From Rhizopus arrhizus (taxonomy: Eukaryota; Mucoromycota; Mucoromycetes; Mucorales; Rhizopodaceae), in NCBI GenBank assembly GCA_024220505.1, contig JAKZZE010000032.1, positions 527,001 through 591,000 of the forward strand: DNA of 64,000 nt, given 5' to 3'. The number at the start of each line of letters is the position of its first letter. The stretch's first letter is position 1. The notes under the pieces were generated by a model. It saw nothing but the letters and a program-made list of their open reading frames with translations, did not search any database and was not told the origin of the DNA. Shown one piece after another: positions 52,846 to 64,000 of the stretch. A program made the position numbers and the translations under genes.

Positions 52846-54475
52846 CAGTAGCGGACAAAACTGGTGCACAAAACTTTTTTTCAGCTTTTAACTACCATTA
52901 CCTGCTCATGGTAGTTGCAATAGTCATGAAACTGTACTAGAAGGAGGATATACTAGTCATTGTAATTTATGTATGTTCTAAGCATGACATTGTTAAAACT
53001 GAGCGATAAGCGTGCTTTAAATTTATAAAATTTTATATTTTCTAAAAACCGCAAAAGTGGCTAAGACCTTAGACTTTATATAATCATCTCATCTCTTGAT
53101 ATCATCGGATGTTCTTCTTTGCATATGCTAATAATATGCGTGTATATCATTTTCAGTAAAAGAACCCGGCTCTTTAACTATTCTTTTCCAAAGATCATCG
53201 ACCCTTTTTGATCTAGTGTCGTATCATCATACCTTTGCCATCAATTGCCACCTGGCATGCTTAAGCGGACTTAGGCCGGGATTAGTGGCGGCTAAACTTG
53301 TAGCACAGAGGCGCTGTTATCAAATATTGAGTTTGTGGTATGCGTTGACTTGTGCCTTGTGTCATTGTCATGCTGAAACGAGAGATTACGACGTTTTAGA
53401 CCACTATACGCTAGGCTTTTGTGGTATGAAGTAAGCGAAATATATGTGCATATTTATGAGTTCATTATACCATCGTATACCTGACACACATATTCTGGTC
53501 CTCAATATCTAATACAGCCTTAAAACATAACAGAGCAGCCAGCATGCTTCATTGTTTGATCACCGTGAAAAAATCGCTAAGGTTGCTCGACTTGCTTTCA
53601 ATATTAGTGTATACTGTCTGCATCCATAATGTTCATATTTGTTTCATTGCTAAAGATAGCAGACTTCCAGCCCTCTATAGTATACAATGGCTTGTCGTGA
53701 TACCACATTCATCGCTTTTTCCGACTTATACAGCTGATGAAATTCTTCGATTCCTTACTTCCAGACTCAAAATCTAGCTTCCTACTGTGCCTTTAGACTG
53801 ACAGTCTGCTAACACTGTATCTTAAGGTCCTCAAAATGTGCTGAGCATCAGGAACTGTGTGTAGCGGACCTTGTCCAAGCTCTAGGTTGATGACTGAACT
53901 AATAACTTTTCAGGCTAATAGCGGAATACCTTCATGATCACAAGACATTAAGTTTCTTTCTTCCCTCTTTCTCCTGTTGATTGTCCATTTAGAGATCCTT
54001 GTTACTCTAGAAATATCTGCTGTCGTACGAACTAGGCGTGTTCGAGATCTCAGAGTTTCGTTTTTACAGTTGCTTATTTTCTTAAACATATAAGGCTAGT
54101 ACTTTGTTATAGTGAATAGGGTAAAAACAAAAGGGGGGACTCAATGGGAAATACAAAATAAGTACAGTTTTATATATTTTTTAAGAGCTACTAAAATTCA
54201 CTAATATGCTGTGAAATCTGAAAGCAAACGGGAGAGATATGGGGAAAATTGAAAGAAGGCTAGACAAGCACCACATTTTTGGCGAAAATTGAAATATGCA
54301 AAAAATCACTAAAAATGACCTTATGCCTGGGGGATGTCCGGTACAGTTCCGGTTTACATAACATAATGTATATTTTGGACTGTCTTTCAGATGGTATATG
54401 CCACAAAAGTCGCAGACATATGGCGGAGATACAATGTTGATTTTAATTTTTGTGCACCAGTTTTGTCCGCTACTG
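52846..54475. mobile_element. 1,630-bp mariner-like element, copy D
   Basis: TIRs CAGTAGCGGACAAAACTGGT, TA at 52844-52845 and 54476-54477. Same orientation as copy B. No transposase frame. Confidence 0.92.
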
Positions 54476-54477
54476 TA

Positions 54478-56937
54478 TATTACTGTAAATAATTCACTTT
54501 GTAAAATAATATAAATACTCTTAGAATTTGAATATCAATAAAGATCATCTAATTACCGAATAATCTAAAGTCTTATTTTCATATCTTAAAAGTAAATTAC
54601 AAGAACAAGCACGACACAACAGTATTGTAATATTGTTTGGGTTTATTGGGTTAAGGTTTAAATAAGCAGAGATTTGAGTTATAATTGATATAAGAGTTGA
54701 CTTTTTTGTGAATTAGATTTGGCTTGATTCGCTTGATATAGTGACCACCAGATCTTGTAAAGTAGATCAATATTGTTTTGATTCGTAAAAAGGTTTGTTT
54801 AAAGTAAAAATAAAATAAAAAGGGATATAATGAAGATAGTTAGCTTCAAGGGACTTGAATTTGTAATTATAATAGAATATCAAAAGAGCTTTTTAAAAGG
54901 ATAATTGATAAATTTATTCAAAGAAAAACAAAGTAAATAAAATTGTAGATTTTGTAAGTAAAAGTTTTAAAGTACAAAGATCAAAGTGAGTTTTTATATC
55001 CTGAGGAATAAATCCTCAGTATTTATACTGTTATTTTAGTAATCTTGTGGGTTTATTGAGTGCTTTATATAGAAGTTTTTCTTGAAATTTCAAAGTAAGG
55101 TACTGTAGTGACCACCAGATCTTTTATGTAAGATCAAATATAAGTAAGTAAAATGTAAAGATAAAAAAAATAAAGGGATCAGGAACTTTATATGAGAAGG
55201 TTGCCTGTTTATTGAATAAAATATATAATAAAATATATGAGTAGAACTGTACTGTCCTTTTTCTTTGACTAAATGGTTGGGATATTTATATGCTGTAATT
55301 TTTTTTTTCTTTTTGACTTTTTTCATTTTTTTTGACTTTTTTCATTTTTTTGACTTTTTTCGTTTTTTTGACTTTTTTCATTTTTTAGCTTCTTTGTTAC
55401 AATACTGTTTGGTGAGTTATTGTTTGGTCAGATTTGATTGGCAATGTAATTTTTTGTTGCTTCAATGGCTTGTAAGAGTTAACGGTTTTGAAATAAAGTA
55501 AAGTTGATGAAAATGGATAAAAAAAATAAGAGTTGGGTAGAGTATTGATATTAGGTTCGCTTATAAGTGACCACCAGATCTTGTTAAGTAGATCAAACTT
55601 GTTTGTAATAAAGTAACTTGATAAGAGTATTAAAAGGTTTAAAATGAAGATAATTGACTTCAAGGGACTTGTCTTGCTTGTGTTTTAAGAGTGTTATACC
55701 AAAAGATTCAGGGATAAAGATACTTGATTTATTGGTTAAAATATATTTAAGATAAGTAAAGAGAAGTTAAAATATATAAGTCAAGAGAAGTAAGTCAAGA
55801 TAAGTAAAAACTTGTCTATTTTATAGACAAAAGAAAATAAAGTTTGATTTTTGAAGTAAGCTTTTCTTTTTGAATTAAGCTTTACTTTTTGAAATAAGAT
55901 TTGATTTTTGAAATAAGGTTTGATTTTTGAAATAAGGTTTGATTTTTGAAATAAGCTCTGATTTTTGAAATAAAGTTCAAAAATTGAACAAGGTTCAATA
56001 TGGTGTAAGGTTCGTTATGTTTTCGGGTTTCGATAGGTTCGATATAAGTTGTTGAGATAAAGTATTAGGTCAATTGAGATCCAATAAGGGTAAGTAATTT
56101 GAATTATAGGCTTGCTTGTATATAGTGACCACCAGATCTTGTTAAGTGGATCAAACTTGATTTGTAAAGTAAAATGTAAAGAAATATAATAAAAATATAA
56201 AATGGATACAATGAAGATAATTTGCTTCAAGGGAATTCGACTTGTTTGTTATAAAATAAGAAAAATAGATTTTGTCTTTTAAGAGACTATTTATTCAAAG
56301 TAAAAATAGGTTTTTGAATAGAAGTGAATTTAAGTGAACTAAAGTGAATTGAAATAAAAGATATAGAGATATTTATATATAAATGAAAGAGAAAAAAGAA
56401 AAGGAAATAAGGTTGATATTTTTACTTGAGTTAATATTTTTACTTGTGTCGATATTTTTACTTGTGTCGATGTTGTGTATTTCAGTTAAATTACTGAAGT
56501 AAGTCGATTTCAAAGTCAGTTGTACTGTCCAAAATTTTATAGATGTCTTCATCATTCTCGTTACAATGGGGTACTCACAAGGCGCAGTCGTCATAACTTG
56601 CTTCGTCACAGCAATATTAACTTTTGGATCGTTTGAAAAGATCGTTCCTTTTGTTCGTTCAAAAAGTTGGTTCTTGTTGTAATTTTTCTTGTGATAGGTA
56701 TTGTTTCGTTTAAATGGCCTTAAGAGTTTAGAAATAATTTGACTTTTCTTTGAAGTGTAAAAGAATTTGAGATCAAAAGCTTGTTTTTATGTTGATAAAT
56801 TTGGTTTGCTTGTAGTAAGTGACCACCAGATCTTGTATTGTAGATCAAACAGTAAAAAGTAATAAGAGTTTTCTTGATAAGAGAATATAAGATTGATACG
56901 ATGAAGATAATTTGACTTCAAAGGACTTGACTTGATG
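54478..56937 (-). repeat. Cluster of diverged LTR fragments, minus orientation
   Basis: Five copies of GTGACCACCAGATCTT (54741, 55108, 55567, 56125, 56819), the reverse of the motif in the 23.5-kb LTRs. Each is followed by a GATC. Between them the sequence is A/T-rich and diverged, with short repeats such as GAAATAAGNTTTGATTTTT (55850-55970) and TTTTTTTGACTTTTTTC (55310-55390). No gene is seen. Confidence 0.65.
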
Positions 56938-56939
56938 TA

Positions 56940-58578
56940 CAGTAGGTCAAAAAATTGCTGCAAGGAATCCATTTTTCTCAATTTTTGTAGCGTACATCCT
57001 GCCACAATGGTACAAACTGCCTCTGTTTCCACATAGTAGATTTCCTACATGTCTTGAAAAATCCGAAAGAGTTTAAGCCCTATTGGATAAGTATTGAAGG
57101 AAGTATGAGGCACGCAATTTGAAAATTTGAAAAAACGAAAATTTGAACGCAATGAATTTATTTATTAATATTTAGTTGATCCTCCTTTTCTATTAATAAC
57201 CTCTTGAATTCTTACCGGCATGCTATCGATGTACCTTTGGCAAAGTTCTTTATCAAATCCATTCCATGCTTTTTGTACTCGTTCCCAAAGCTCATCCGTA
57301 TTCTTTGCTCTACGTTCGTAACAGCTGAGCTTTAACTTCAGCTGATGCCATACATGTTCTATTGGATTTAAGTCCGGACTCTGAGCTGGCCAATCGTTAA
57401 TATAACTCTATTGGTGACTATTCAACCAGGCTACTGTAGATTTTATCTTGTGCTTTGGGTCATTATCATGCTGAAAGTAAATGTAGGACCAGTCGGAATT
57501 ATAGTGCTCCATAGTATCACGAAGCGTGGTGTTCAAATTATGCTGGTAAACATCCGAATAAATGCTTCCATCGTAAATTTGGCAGTCATATCCTGGACTT
57601 CCGCATGTTATACAGCCTCACGTCATCAACTTGCTAGCTCTATGCTTGACTGTAAATTTCAGGTCACGATGTTGAAAAAGACCACTTGGCCTTTTCCAAT
57701 AGTAGTTACCACCATCAGATCCCCATACATTGATCTCAGATTCATTAAAGAATACCGTTTATTGTCAGTCGTCTACTGTCTAATCCTGATGATCGTTGAC
57801 ACATTCTAACTGATGCTACATATGTGCTTTTGTCGGAAATAGCTTCTTTTTTTCTATTGAAAAATGGAACTCCATTGATTTCAGTACCTTAATTGCTGAC
57901 TGGTATGAGATATCATAGCCAAGTTCAGCCAGCTCCCGGCATACCTCTTTGGCAGTATTTGGAACCCCTTTAACGAATTTTCTTTTGCTTAACCGCTTCG
58001 TCACTTTGGAGTTTATTGTAGGTCTACCACCTGTATTTATTGTCCTGTTTAAAAACAACCTTCTAAAGTAACTACTAACAGTTGATTTATGTACTCCAGT
58101 CTCCTTAGCAATAGCGTACGCTGATGTGGGCTCAGTTAATGCTTGTTTGAGATTGTTTACTTTCTCGTTTGATAGTCGTTTAGGCATGTGGTTGATGATA
58201 GGGTAAAAAAGATAAATAGTGCAAGCAAGACAATTTAAAATTTAAAATAAAGGAATTGCAAGCGTCTTTATATACTGCTAACATTCTTACGATGTCAAGG
58301 ATGTGAATTCATACGATAACAATCGGCTGGGTCGTATTAAAATTCGTTATTCCAAACATATGTAAACAAGTAAAAAATGCCAGATGTTTATAACATTCCC
58401 TTTAACTATATCAAATTCCGCCAATAACCATTGTCCATATCAGATAATCGACGAATAAATGCCCTTTCTAGTGAGGTACAAACGATCAAAGTTTGAGATA
58501 GTTTGGTGCAGTATCCATAGACAACCAGCTGTAAAACCGGTATTTTGCAATTCCTTGCAGCAATTTTTTGACCTACTG
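56940..58578 (-). mobile_element. Tc1-type transposon G (1,639 bp), decayed
   Basis: TIRs CAGTAGGTCAAAAAATTGCT, TA at 56938-56939 and 58579-58580. Full-length relative of element E. Confidence 0.9.
57165..58187 (-). pseudogene. Tc1-type transposase of element G, multiple breaks
   Basis: It starts MPKRLSNEKVNNLKQALT at 58187 and is open for 123 codons, including the helix-turn-helix region (AIAKETGVHKSTVSSYFRRL). Then stops and substitutions interrupt it. DDE-region fragments such as a GSDGG/W-like stretch, the CILTW-equivalent and the SPDLNPIEHVW equivalent are still readable to 57165. It is more decayed than E downstream but lacks E's codon-35 stop. Confidence 0.85.
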
Positions 58579-58580
58579 TA

Positions 58581-58800
58581 TATGTAGGAGATCAGAAAGA
58601 TTTTAAATGTAGATCCTTGAAGATATTCTTTTTATTTTATGTTAAAGTAAAATATGTCAAAAGTAAAAAGTAAGTTATATCAAAAGTAAGTATATATCGA
58701 AAAGTAAGTAAGTCTTTCAAAAGTGAAAGGATAAAGGGATATTTATAGGGTTGTGTTTTTTTTGTGTTTTTCTATTTTTGAACTTTTTTTGTTTATCTTC
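58581..58800 (-). repeat. LTR-like fragment downstream of Tc1 element G
   Basis: A continuation of the LTR mosaic interrupted by element G, with repeated AAAGTAAGT-type words. No gene. Confidence 0.45.
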
Positions 58801-58869
58801 AGGGACTGATGTCCCTCCTAGGACTGAGGTCCCTCCTACGACTGAGTCCCTCCTAGGACTGAGTCCCTT
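58801..58869. repeat. Four-unit ~17-bp tandem repeat
   Basis: Units of AGGACTGAGGTCCCTCCT type. Each unit is partly self-complementary (AGGGACT with AGTCCCT), so the array can fold. Confidence 0.8.
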
Positions 58870-58951
58870 CTTCCGCAAAAGTTACACCAACTGCGTCACA
58901 TTGTGTTACAGTATCTTTGGGTCAAAAACCGAAGTCCGCACATTCGCAGAG

Positions 58952-58958
58952 AAAAAAA
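58952..58958 (-). terminator. Pol III terminator of tRNA-Val
   Basis: A T7 run on the minus strand directly after the tRNA 3' end. Confidence 0.85.
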
Positions 58959-59032
58959 TGATTTCTGCCAGACTCGAACTGGCGACCGCCTGTGTGTTAG
59001 ACAGGCGTGATAACCAACTACACCAAGAAACC
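58959..59032 (-). tRNA. tRNA-Val (AAC)
   Basis: 74 nt on minus: acceptor GGTTTCT/AGAAATC (one G-T), anticodon stem CCTGT/ACAGG with loop CTAACAC (anticodon AAC), T arm GCCAG/CTGGC with loop TTCGAGT. A box TGGTGTAGTTGG. CACTG element 3 starts 57 bp upstream of its 5' end. Confidence 0.95.
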
Positions 59033-60411
59033 ACTTTTCTTTCGCTTTTGGTTAAAAAGGTAAACTTGACTCTTCTTTGGAAAGCCGACACTGCACCCAA
59101 TCACCGTTATCCAAGTTGATAAAGTTGATCTTTTTTGATAGTGGTAATTCTATTAAATGAGTGAGAACTCGGATTTAGATGTTAGACAGCTGATTTTTAT
59201 ATCAGAAGAAAGCTTGAAAAAAATAGATTGTAAACCTATAAAAATAATCAAAAGTATATAATATGTTTGTTGAATAAAAAGACATTGTATTTTTTAAAAA
59301 AATAAATAATTTTCTGTTGTGCTACATGATGCCATACAAGATTACAAATTGGGAAGACTATGCTTTTTCAACTTCAGTGCAATATTTTTTAACTTCAACA
59401 AAGATCGAAAACACAGTTCTATTGGCCTACAAGCTCGGAAATCCAAGTGATTGAGTCGTGGCGTTTTCTTTTCAAGCATTCTTCGGCTCTCATGTCGTAT
59501 TTTACAAAAAAAAAACTTTGTTTAATACAAAAGGAGATTTATTTTGGTTACTAATGAACAAAAGAAAAAAAAAAAAAAAAAAGAAGAAAGAGTGAAGAGG
59601 CACATATGAATAAGAGGGATGAAACTCTTATATAAGTGCATAATATCGCTATAATAATAAGTATAAAAGTATGTGTTTATAAATTGGAACAAAAAAAAAA
59701 AGAATGTGAATATGGTAGAAAATTTAAAAGATTGAATAAAATATATAAAAAAAGAAGGATTCTTTTGGCTCTAAAGAAGTTAAACTTGTTTTAAAGCTGA
59801 AAAAGATATGTTTTAAATAGTAAGATCACGGCATAAAAAAGACAGAGTATTTTTGATAATCATTTTTATTTTTTGAGAGTAAAGAAAAAAAAGGCGGCAA
59901 CGGAATGAATGTCTATTATGCTACACGTCTTGAGATTTCTATGAAAAGGTTAAAAAACAAAAGAAAAAGTATATTGTTACTAAGTACTTTTGAAAAAAAA
60001 AAAAAAATTACATTCCCAGCATTGACATTACAAAAGGAATCTCCATTCAATGTATTGTTTAAACTTGAATAAAAAAAACGAGTGTTTTAAATTTGGGTTT
60101 TAAAAAAAAAGTACTTTAGAAATTTTTTCATTAAAAAAAAAATAAAAGTGGACCAAATATGACGAAGGTGGAAAGCATCAAACAGAAATCTAAAATAAGA
60201 TTCAAAGACCACAATACAAACGGCAAACTGATTTTATCTGTAACCAAATCTAGAATGAAACAAAGGTAAAAAAAAAATTTAAATTTAAAGATCTAAACAC
60301 CGCTTTCATTTTTTTTTTGTTTTATTTATTTCACAAGTTTTTTTTTTTTAAAACAGCAAGTTGATTTCATCCAACTCTATTTCACCACCAAAAGCCCAAG
60401 CGATACTCTCT

Positions 60412-61706
60412 TCAGTTATATTTTCTTTTTTCAGTTATATTTTCTTTTTTGATGAAGTCAGGAACAGGCAACGAGCATTTTCTTTGTATACGAGGAAGAA
60501 ATTGGATGCTGCTATTTCCAGTTCTTTGCCTCTTTGCCTTGTCACTTGCTATCTGATCATCCAACAGCTTAAAAAATTCGGTACACTGAATATTGGATAA
60601 TTAGTTGATTGCGCTTAAAAAGATATTAATTAAACTTACAGCAGGTGATCTGTACTTTGGTACGCGAACTTCAAAATAATCAACTGTTTTCTTGCACAAG
60701 ACAGACATACGTTCCTTTTCAGTAAAAGGAGCCATTCTATCTGGATTTTGCTCCAGAAGAATTTCCTCCACCTTATCGATTGTTTCATTGTTGTACATGT
60801 CTTCTTCTTCAGACATGTATTGCTGTTGAAGCAAATACTCACAGTTTGGATAGCTTTCGTAAACGCCTTGATCCTTGTACTGCTCGTATATAGCCTTACG
60901 AGCTCTTGTTTTCTAAAAAACAAAGTTAGTTATGCGATTACAATATTTTATGTGGCACTTACAGCGCTTCTACGGGTGACTTTTGCTGCTTTTCGTTTTC
61001 TTATAAATTCTTCAACTGGATCTTCCTCTTCACCTGTGGATATTCCCGCCTTCTTTGTATAATATTGGCGCTCGAGGTACTTGCGCAAATCGCGGTTGTT
61101 GGTATTTTTATATGAATAATGGCTATTCACATAATCCTGCAGCAATTTAAATACTCTTTGATTTTCAGCAGACTTCAGAGGCTTTTCAAGAACATATTGA
61201 GATGATGGCGGCAGGTTGTTGTAGTGATTTCTCACAGCATCCTATATTTCAGAGAAAAGCGATTAGTATATTTGTTTAAAATTGAATTTTAATGTTCTTA
61301 CTTTGACAGCAGTAGCAATCGGCTTTGCGCCTTTGCCTGATTCTGCTTCAAGCTCATCGTATGCTTCTTTGAGCTTGCTGTATGCTACTTGCAAGGCCCG
61401 CTTTTTCTCTTGCTCTTTTCGAAGCATCTCTTTCAAACCATCATTTTCTTTTCTTAGCTCCATATAAATGGAAAAAGAAAGAGATACTTCATCAGTCTCC
61501 ATGTCTTCAGCTTGGCGCATTCGCTTCTGAACATGGGTCATGGGAGGAAAACCAGGCCTAGGATAGGCAAAGCTATCTGGAATGGCATCGCTTGAAGCAA
61601 GCTCAGGAACAACAGCACGAGAAGGAACAGCGATTGATTGCCCAACAGAGTTAGAGCCACGAGCATTGGCAGGAGCAGGGTTGAATTGAATACCACGATC
61701 AGACAT
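60412..61706 (-). CDS. CACTG-transposon accessory protein, family 2 (4 exons, 376 aa)
   Basis: Exons 61706-61302, 61241-60963, 60912-60640 and 60585-60412, all phase 0 with GTAAGA/GTAAGT donors. Lengths are 135, 93, 91 and 57 codons. An N-terminal disordered segment (SDRGIQFNPAPANARG) is followed by a coiled coil (MELRKENDGLKEMLRKEQEK, KLKEAYDELEAE). A module (NQRVFKLLQDYV ... NNRDLRKYLERQYY) parallels the family-1 module. Then YMSEEEDM and KKTVDYFE, matching WTSEEEDG and RRVVDYFD of family 1. A basic tail has KAKRQRTG and RIQRKC. No known domain is recognised. Likely a nuclear DNA-binding helper of the transposase (inference). Confidence 0.85.
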
Positions 61707-61991
61707 ATTGTTATAAGAGTAATTTGAAATAAAGATAAGTGAGCTTGGCATCAAAATTGAATCTTTCTTAAATATCATCGAGTTTACAATGAAACTCAGT
61801 CTTAGTATAGCAAAAAAAAAAAATATAAAAAGATTTCCTTTTCGAAATTTTGTTCCTTTTTTTTTCTTTCTGTTCAGCAATTTCCTTTTTCAACATCGCT
61901 CCGGTTATCGCAAGGTAAGTAAAAAAAAAAAAAAAAAAAGAAAAAGAAAAAGAAAAAAAGAAAACTTTAGTTCTAACATGCTGTAGTAGAC

Positions 61992-62362
61992 ATTCATACA
62001 TGTATCCATGGCTGCTGTAGTTCCTTTAGTTTGTATATCTGCTCAAAAGGTAAATACATTCATATCTTTCAGTAATCTTTATTAAAAGTAAAATTAGATT
62101 CCTTTAGTTCGTGGCTGAAGCTTTATGGATGTCTTGGCATCCTGTTTTGTTAGTAAAAGAGCTTTAAGGTAAATAAATCAAGTACATCATGGTTTACTTT
62201 TATTAATATTTTATTTTATACAATTTTAGATGCTTTGGCTTCTGTTGCTCCCTGTTGTCTATAACCTCCTATAGCTTTGGATCCTTTTTACTACTGGCGC
62301 GCTTTTCTTTATGGGTTTTATTTACTACGCTCTTTTGTTTGCTGCTTCTATGGTCAAGGTAA
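61992..62362 (+). other. Splice-site-rich segment, possible small gene of element 3
   Basis: From an ATG near 62010, three blocks are bounded by good junctions (CAAAAG|GTAAAT, CCTTTAG, TTTAAG|GTAAAT, ATTTTAG, TCAAG|GTAAGT). The joined frame stops after ~33 codons, so it may be a noncoding transcript or a micro-ORF. Weak. Confidence 0.25.
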
Positions 62363-62949
62363 GTGTATTTTCCTTTTTTTTTGCATCTACCGTTTAAATT
62401 TTTATATTTAATCGTTTCCATGGATCCCCTGCTCGCTTTCCCTCCTTCCCCTACCCTTTTGTAATACTGGAATGAACCAATAATATATAATCAATATGGC
62501 AATAAAGCCCAAAAATAAATGAATAAAACTACATTTTTGACCAATAATACCGTGTTTTAAGCCTATTTTATTTCCCAATATAAATCATCCAAAGCTAAAT
62601 ATAGCCATAATAAGCCAATAAGGAAGCATTGTTAAAGAGCAACAGACGAATAAGGAAGCATTAGGAAAAGGTAACAAGCCAATAAAGAAGTGGTATTAAA
62701 GAGAAACGCAAGCATGTAAGGTCCAATAGAAAGGCATCATGCTTGTGTTTCATCGTTAAAAGAATAATGAAGCGGCGCGTTGCCAAACAGTGATACTTGG
62801 TTATCGCACTGAAATAGTTAACATTCAACGTAAACTGGTTCAACTTGGCATACTGCAATAACGCTGCATTAAATATGATAAATCCCGATTAACTGAGGTA
62901 TATCTGAGGGCTATCATACTTTGTAAATAACAATTATGTGCAGTGCGAT

Positions 62950-64000
62950 CACTGCACCCAATCACCGTTATCCAAGTTGATAAAGTTGATCTTTTTTGAT
63001 AGTGGTAATTCTATTAAATGAGTGAGAACTCGGATTTAGATGTTAGACAGCTGATTTTATATCAGAAGAAAGCTTGAAAAAAATAGATTGTAAACCTATA
63101 AAAATAATCAAAAGTATATAATATGTTTGTTGAATAAAAAGACATTGTATTTTTTAAAAAAATAAATAATTTTCTGTTGTGCTACATGATGCCATACAAG
63201 ATTACAAATTGGGAAGACTATGCTTTTTCAACTTCAGTGCAATATTTTTTAACTTCAACAAAGATCGAAAACACAGTTCTATTGGCCTACAAGCTCGGAA
63301 ATCCAAGTGATTGAGTCGTGGCGTTTTCTTTTCAAGCATTCTTCGGCTCTCATGTCGTATTTTACAAAAAAAAAACTTTGTTTAATACAAAAGGAGATTT
63401 ATTTTGGTTACTAATGAACAAAAGAAAAAAAAAAAAAAAAAAGAAGAAAGAGTGAAGAGGCACATATGAATAAGAGGGATGAAACTCTTATATAAGTGCA
63501 TAATATCGCTATAATAATAAGTATAAAAGTATGTGTTTATAAATTGGAACAAAAAAAAAAAGAATGTGAATATGGTAGAAAATTTAAAAGATTGAATAAA
63601 ATATATAAAAAAAAGAAGGATTCTTTTGGCTCTAAAGAAGTTAAACTTGTTTTAAAGCTGAAAAAGATATGTTTTAAATAGTAAGATCACGGCATAAAAA
63701 AGACAGAGTATTTTTGATAATCATTTTTATTTTTTGAGAGTAAAGAAAAAAAAGGCGGCAACGGAATGAATGTCTATTATGCTACACGTCTTGAGATTTC
63801 TATGAAAAGGTTAAAAAACAAAAGAAAAAGTATATTGTTACTAAGTACTTTTGAAAAAAAAAAAAAAATTACATTCCCAGCATTGACATTACAAAAGGAA
63901 TCTCCATTCAATGTATTGTTTAAACTTGAATAAAAAAAACGAGTGTTTTAAATTTGGGTTTTAAAAAAAAAGTACTTTAGAAATTTTTTCATTAAAAAAA
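62950..64000. mobile_element. Family-2 CACTG element 4 (left part, runs off window)
   Basis: It starts CACTGCACCCAATCACC, 4 bp after the end of element 3. Over ~1,050 bp it equals 59089-60140 except for single T/A-run length changes. The gene-bearing part lies outside the window. Confidence 0.92.

Larger units (their letters stand above)
59089..62945. mobile_element. Family-2 CACTG element 3 (3.9 kb)
   Basis: Left end CACTGCACCCAATCACC, right end CAATTATGTGCAGTG, 3-bp duplication CGA at 59086-59088 and 62946-62948. It holds one 4-exon accessory gene on minus and no transposase. 59089-60360 and 62370-62945 are noncoding, A/T-tract-rich arms. The right arm has repeats of an AAGCCAATAAGGAAGCATT type (62600-62690). 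Confidence 0.9.

Overview
The window looks like a transposon-dense, AT-rich intergenic region from an early-diverging filamentous fungus, most likely Mucoromycota (Mucor/Rhizopus-like). The basis is spliced genes with short GT-AG introns of about 60-85 nt, eukaryotic tRNA genes with A/B boxes, Ty3/gypsy and non-LTR retrotransposons, Tc1-type DNA transposons and CACTA-like (TNP2-type) transposons. The genus is inference. I see no ordinary host protein-coding gene; the only host genes are three tRNAs: Cys-GCA (23117-23188), Lys-CTT (52477-52549) and Val-AAC (58959-59032, minus strand).

Layout. 1-3040: 3' half of a chromodomain Ty3/gypsy element, inserted in a LINE. 3041-7210: LINE copy C. 7211-18069: remnant LINE copy A, split by a 10.5-kb CACTG-terminus transposon (element 1, 7489-17997) that itself carries two inverted 1,630-bp mariner-like elements. 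18070-23116: full-length LINE copy B, abutting the intact tRNA-Cys. 23459-31191: a Ty3-like element with a probable -1 frameshift signal, a separate integrase ORF and a third ORF. 31192-34761: LTR fragments and a mariner-like element with a solo LTR in it. 34762-42874: a mosaic of CACTG-element arms and two Tc1 elements, one apparently intact. 42879-52466: a Ty3-like element with an intact 1,510-codon Gag-Pol, directly upstream of tRNA-Lys; a CACTG element (element 2, 47932-52420) sits in its 5' LTR. 52550-58958: LTR fragments, a mariner-like element and a decayed Tc1. 59089-64000: two near-identical family-2 CACTG elements in tandem, upstream of tRNA-Val.

How the parts work together. The main system is a CACTA-like transposon group with CACTGCA termini and 3-bp target duplications (AAC, CCG, CCG, CGA seen). 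Element 1 has a TNP2-type transposase (reconstructed as 5 exon segments, 875 codons before interruption) facing a 4-exon accessory gene. Related accessory genes occur in the transposase-less element 2 and, highly diverged, in the family-2 elements, which suggests non-autonomous elements that keep the accessory protein and borrow the transposase. A second system is a LINE that repeatedly inserted at nucleotide 15 of the same tRNA-Cys gene, duplicating the first 15 bp each time and so regenerating the tRNA. tRNA genes act as landing pads for three unrelated transposon classes here. All homology statements come from reading the sequence; no database search was run.
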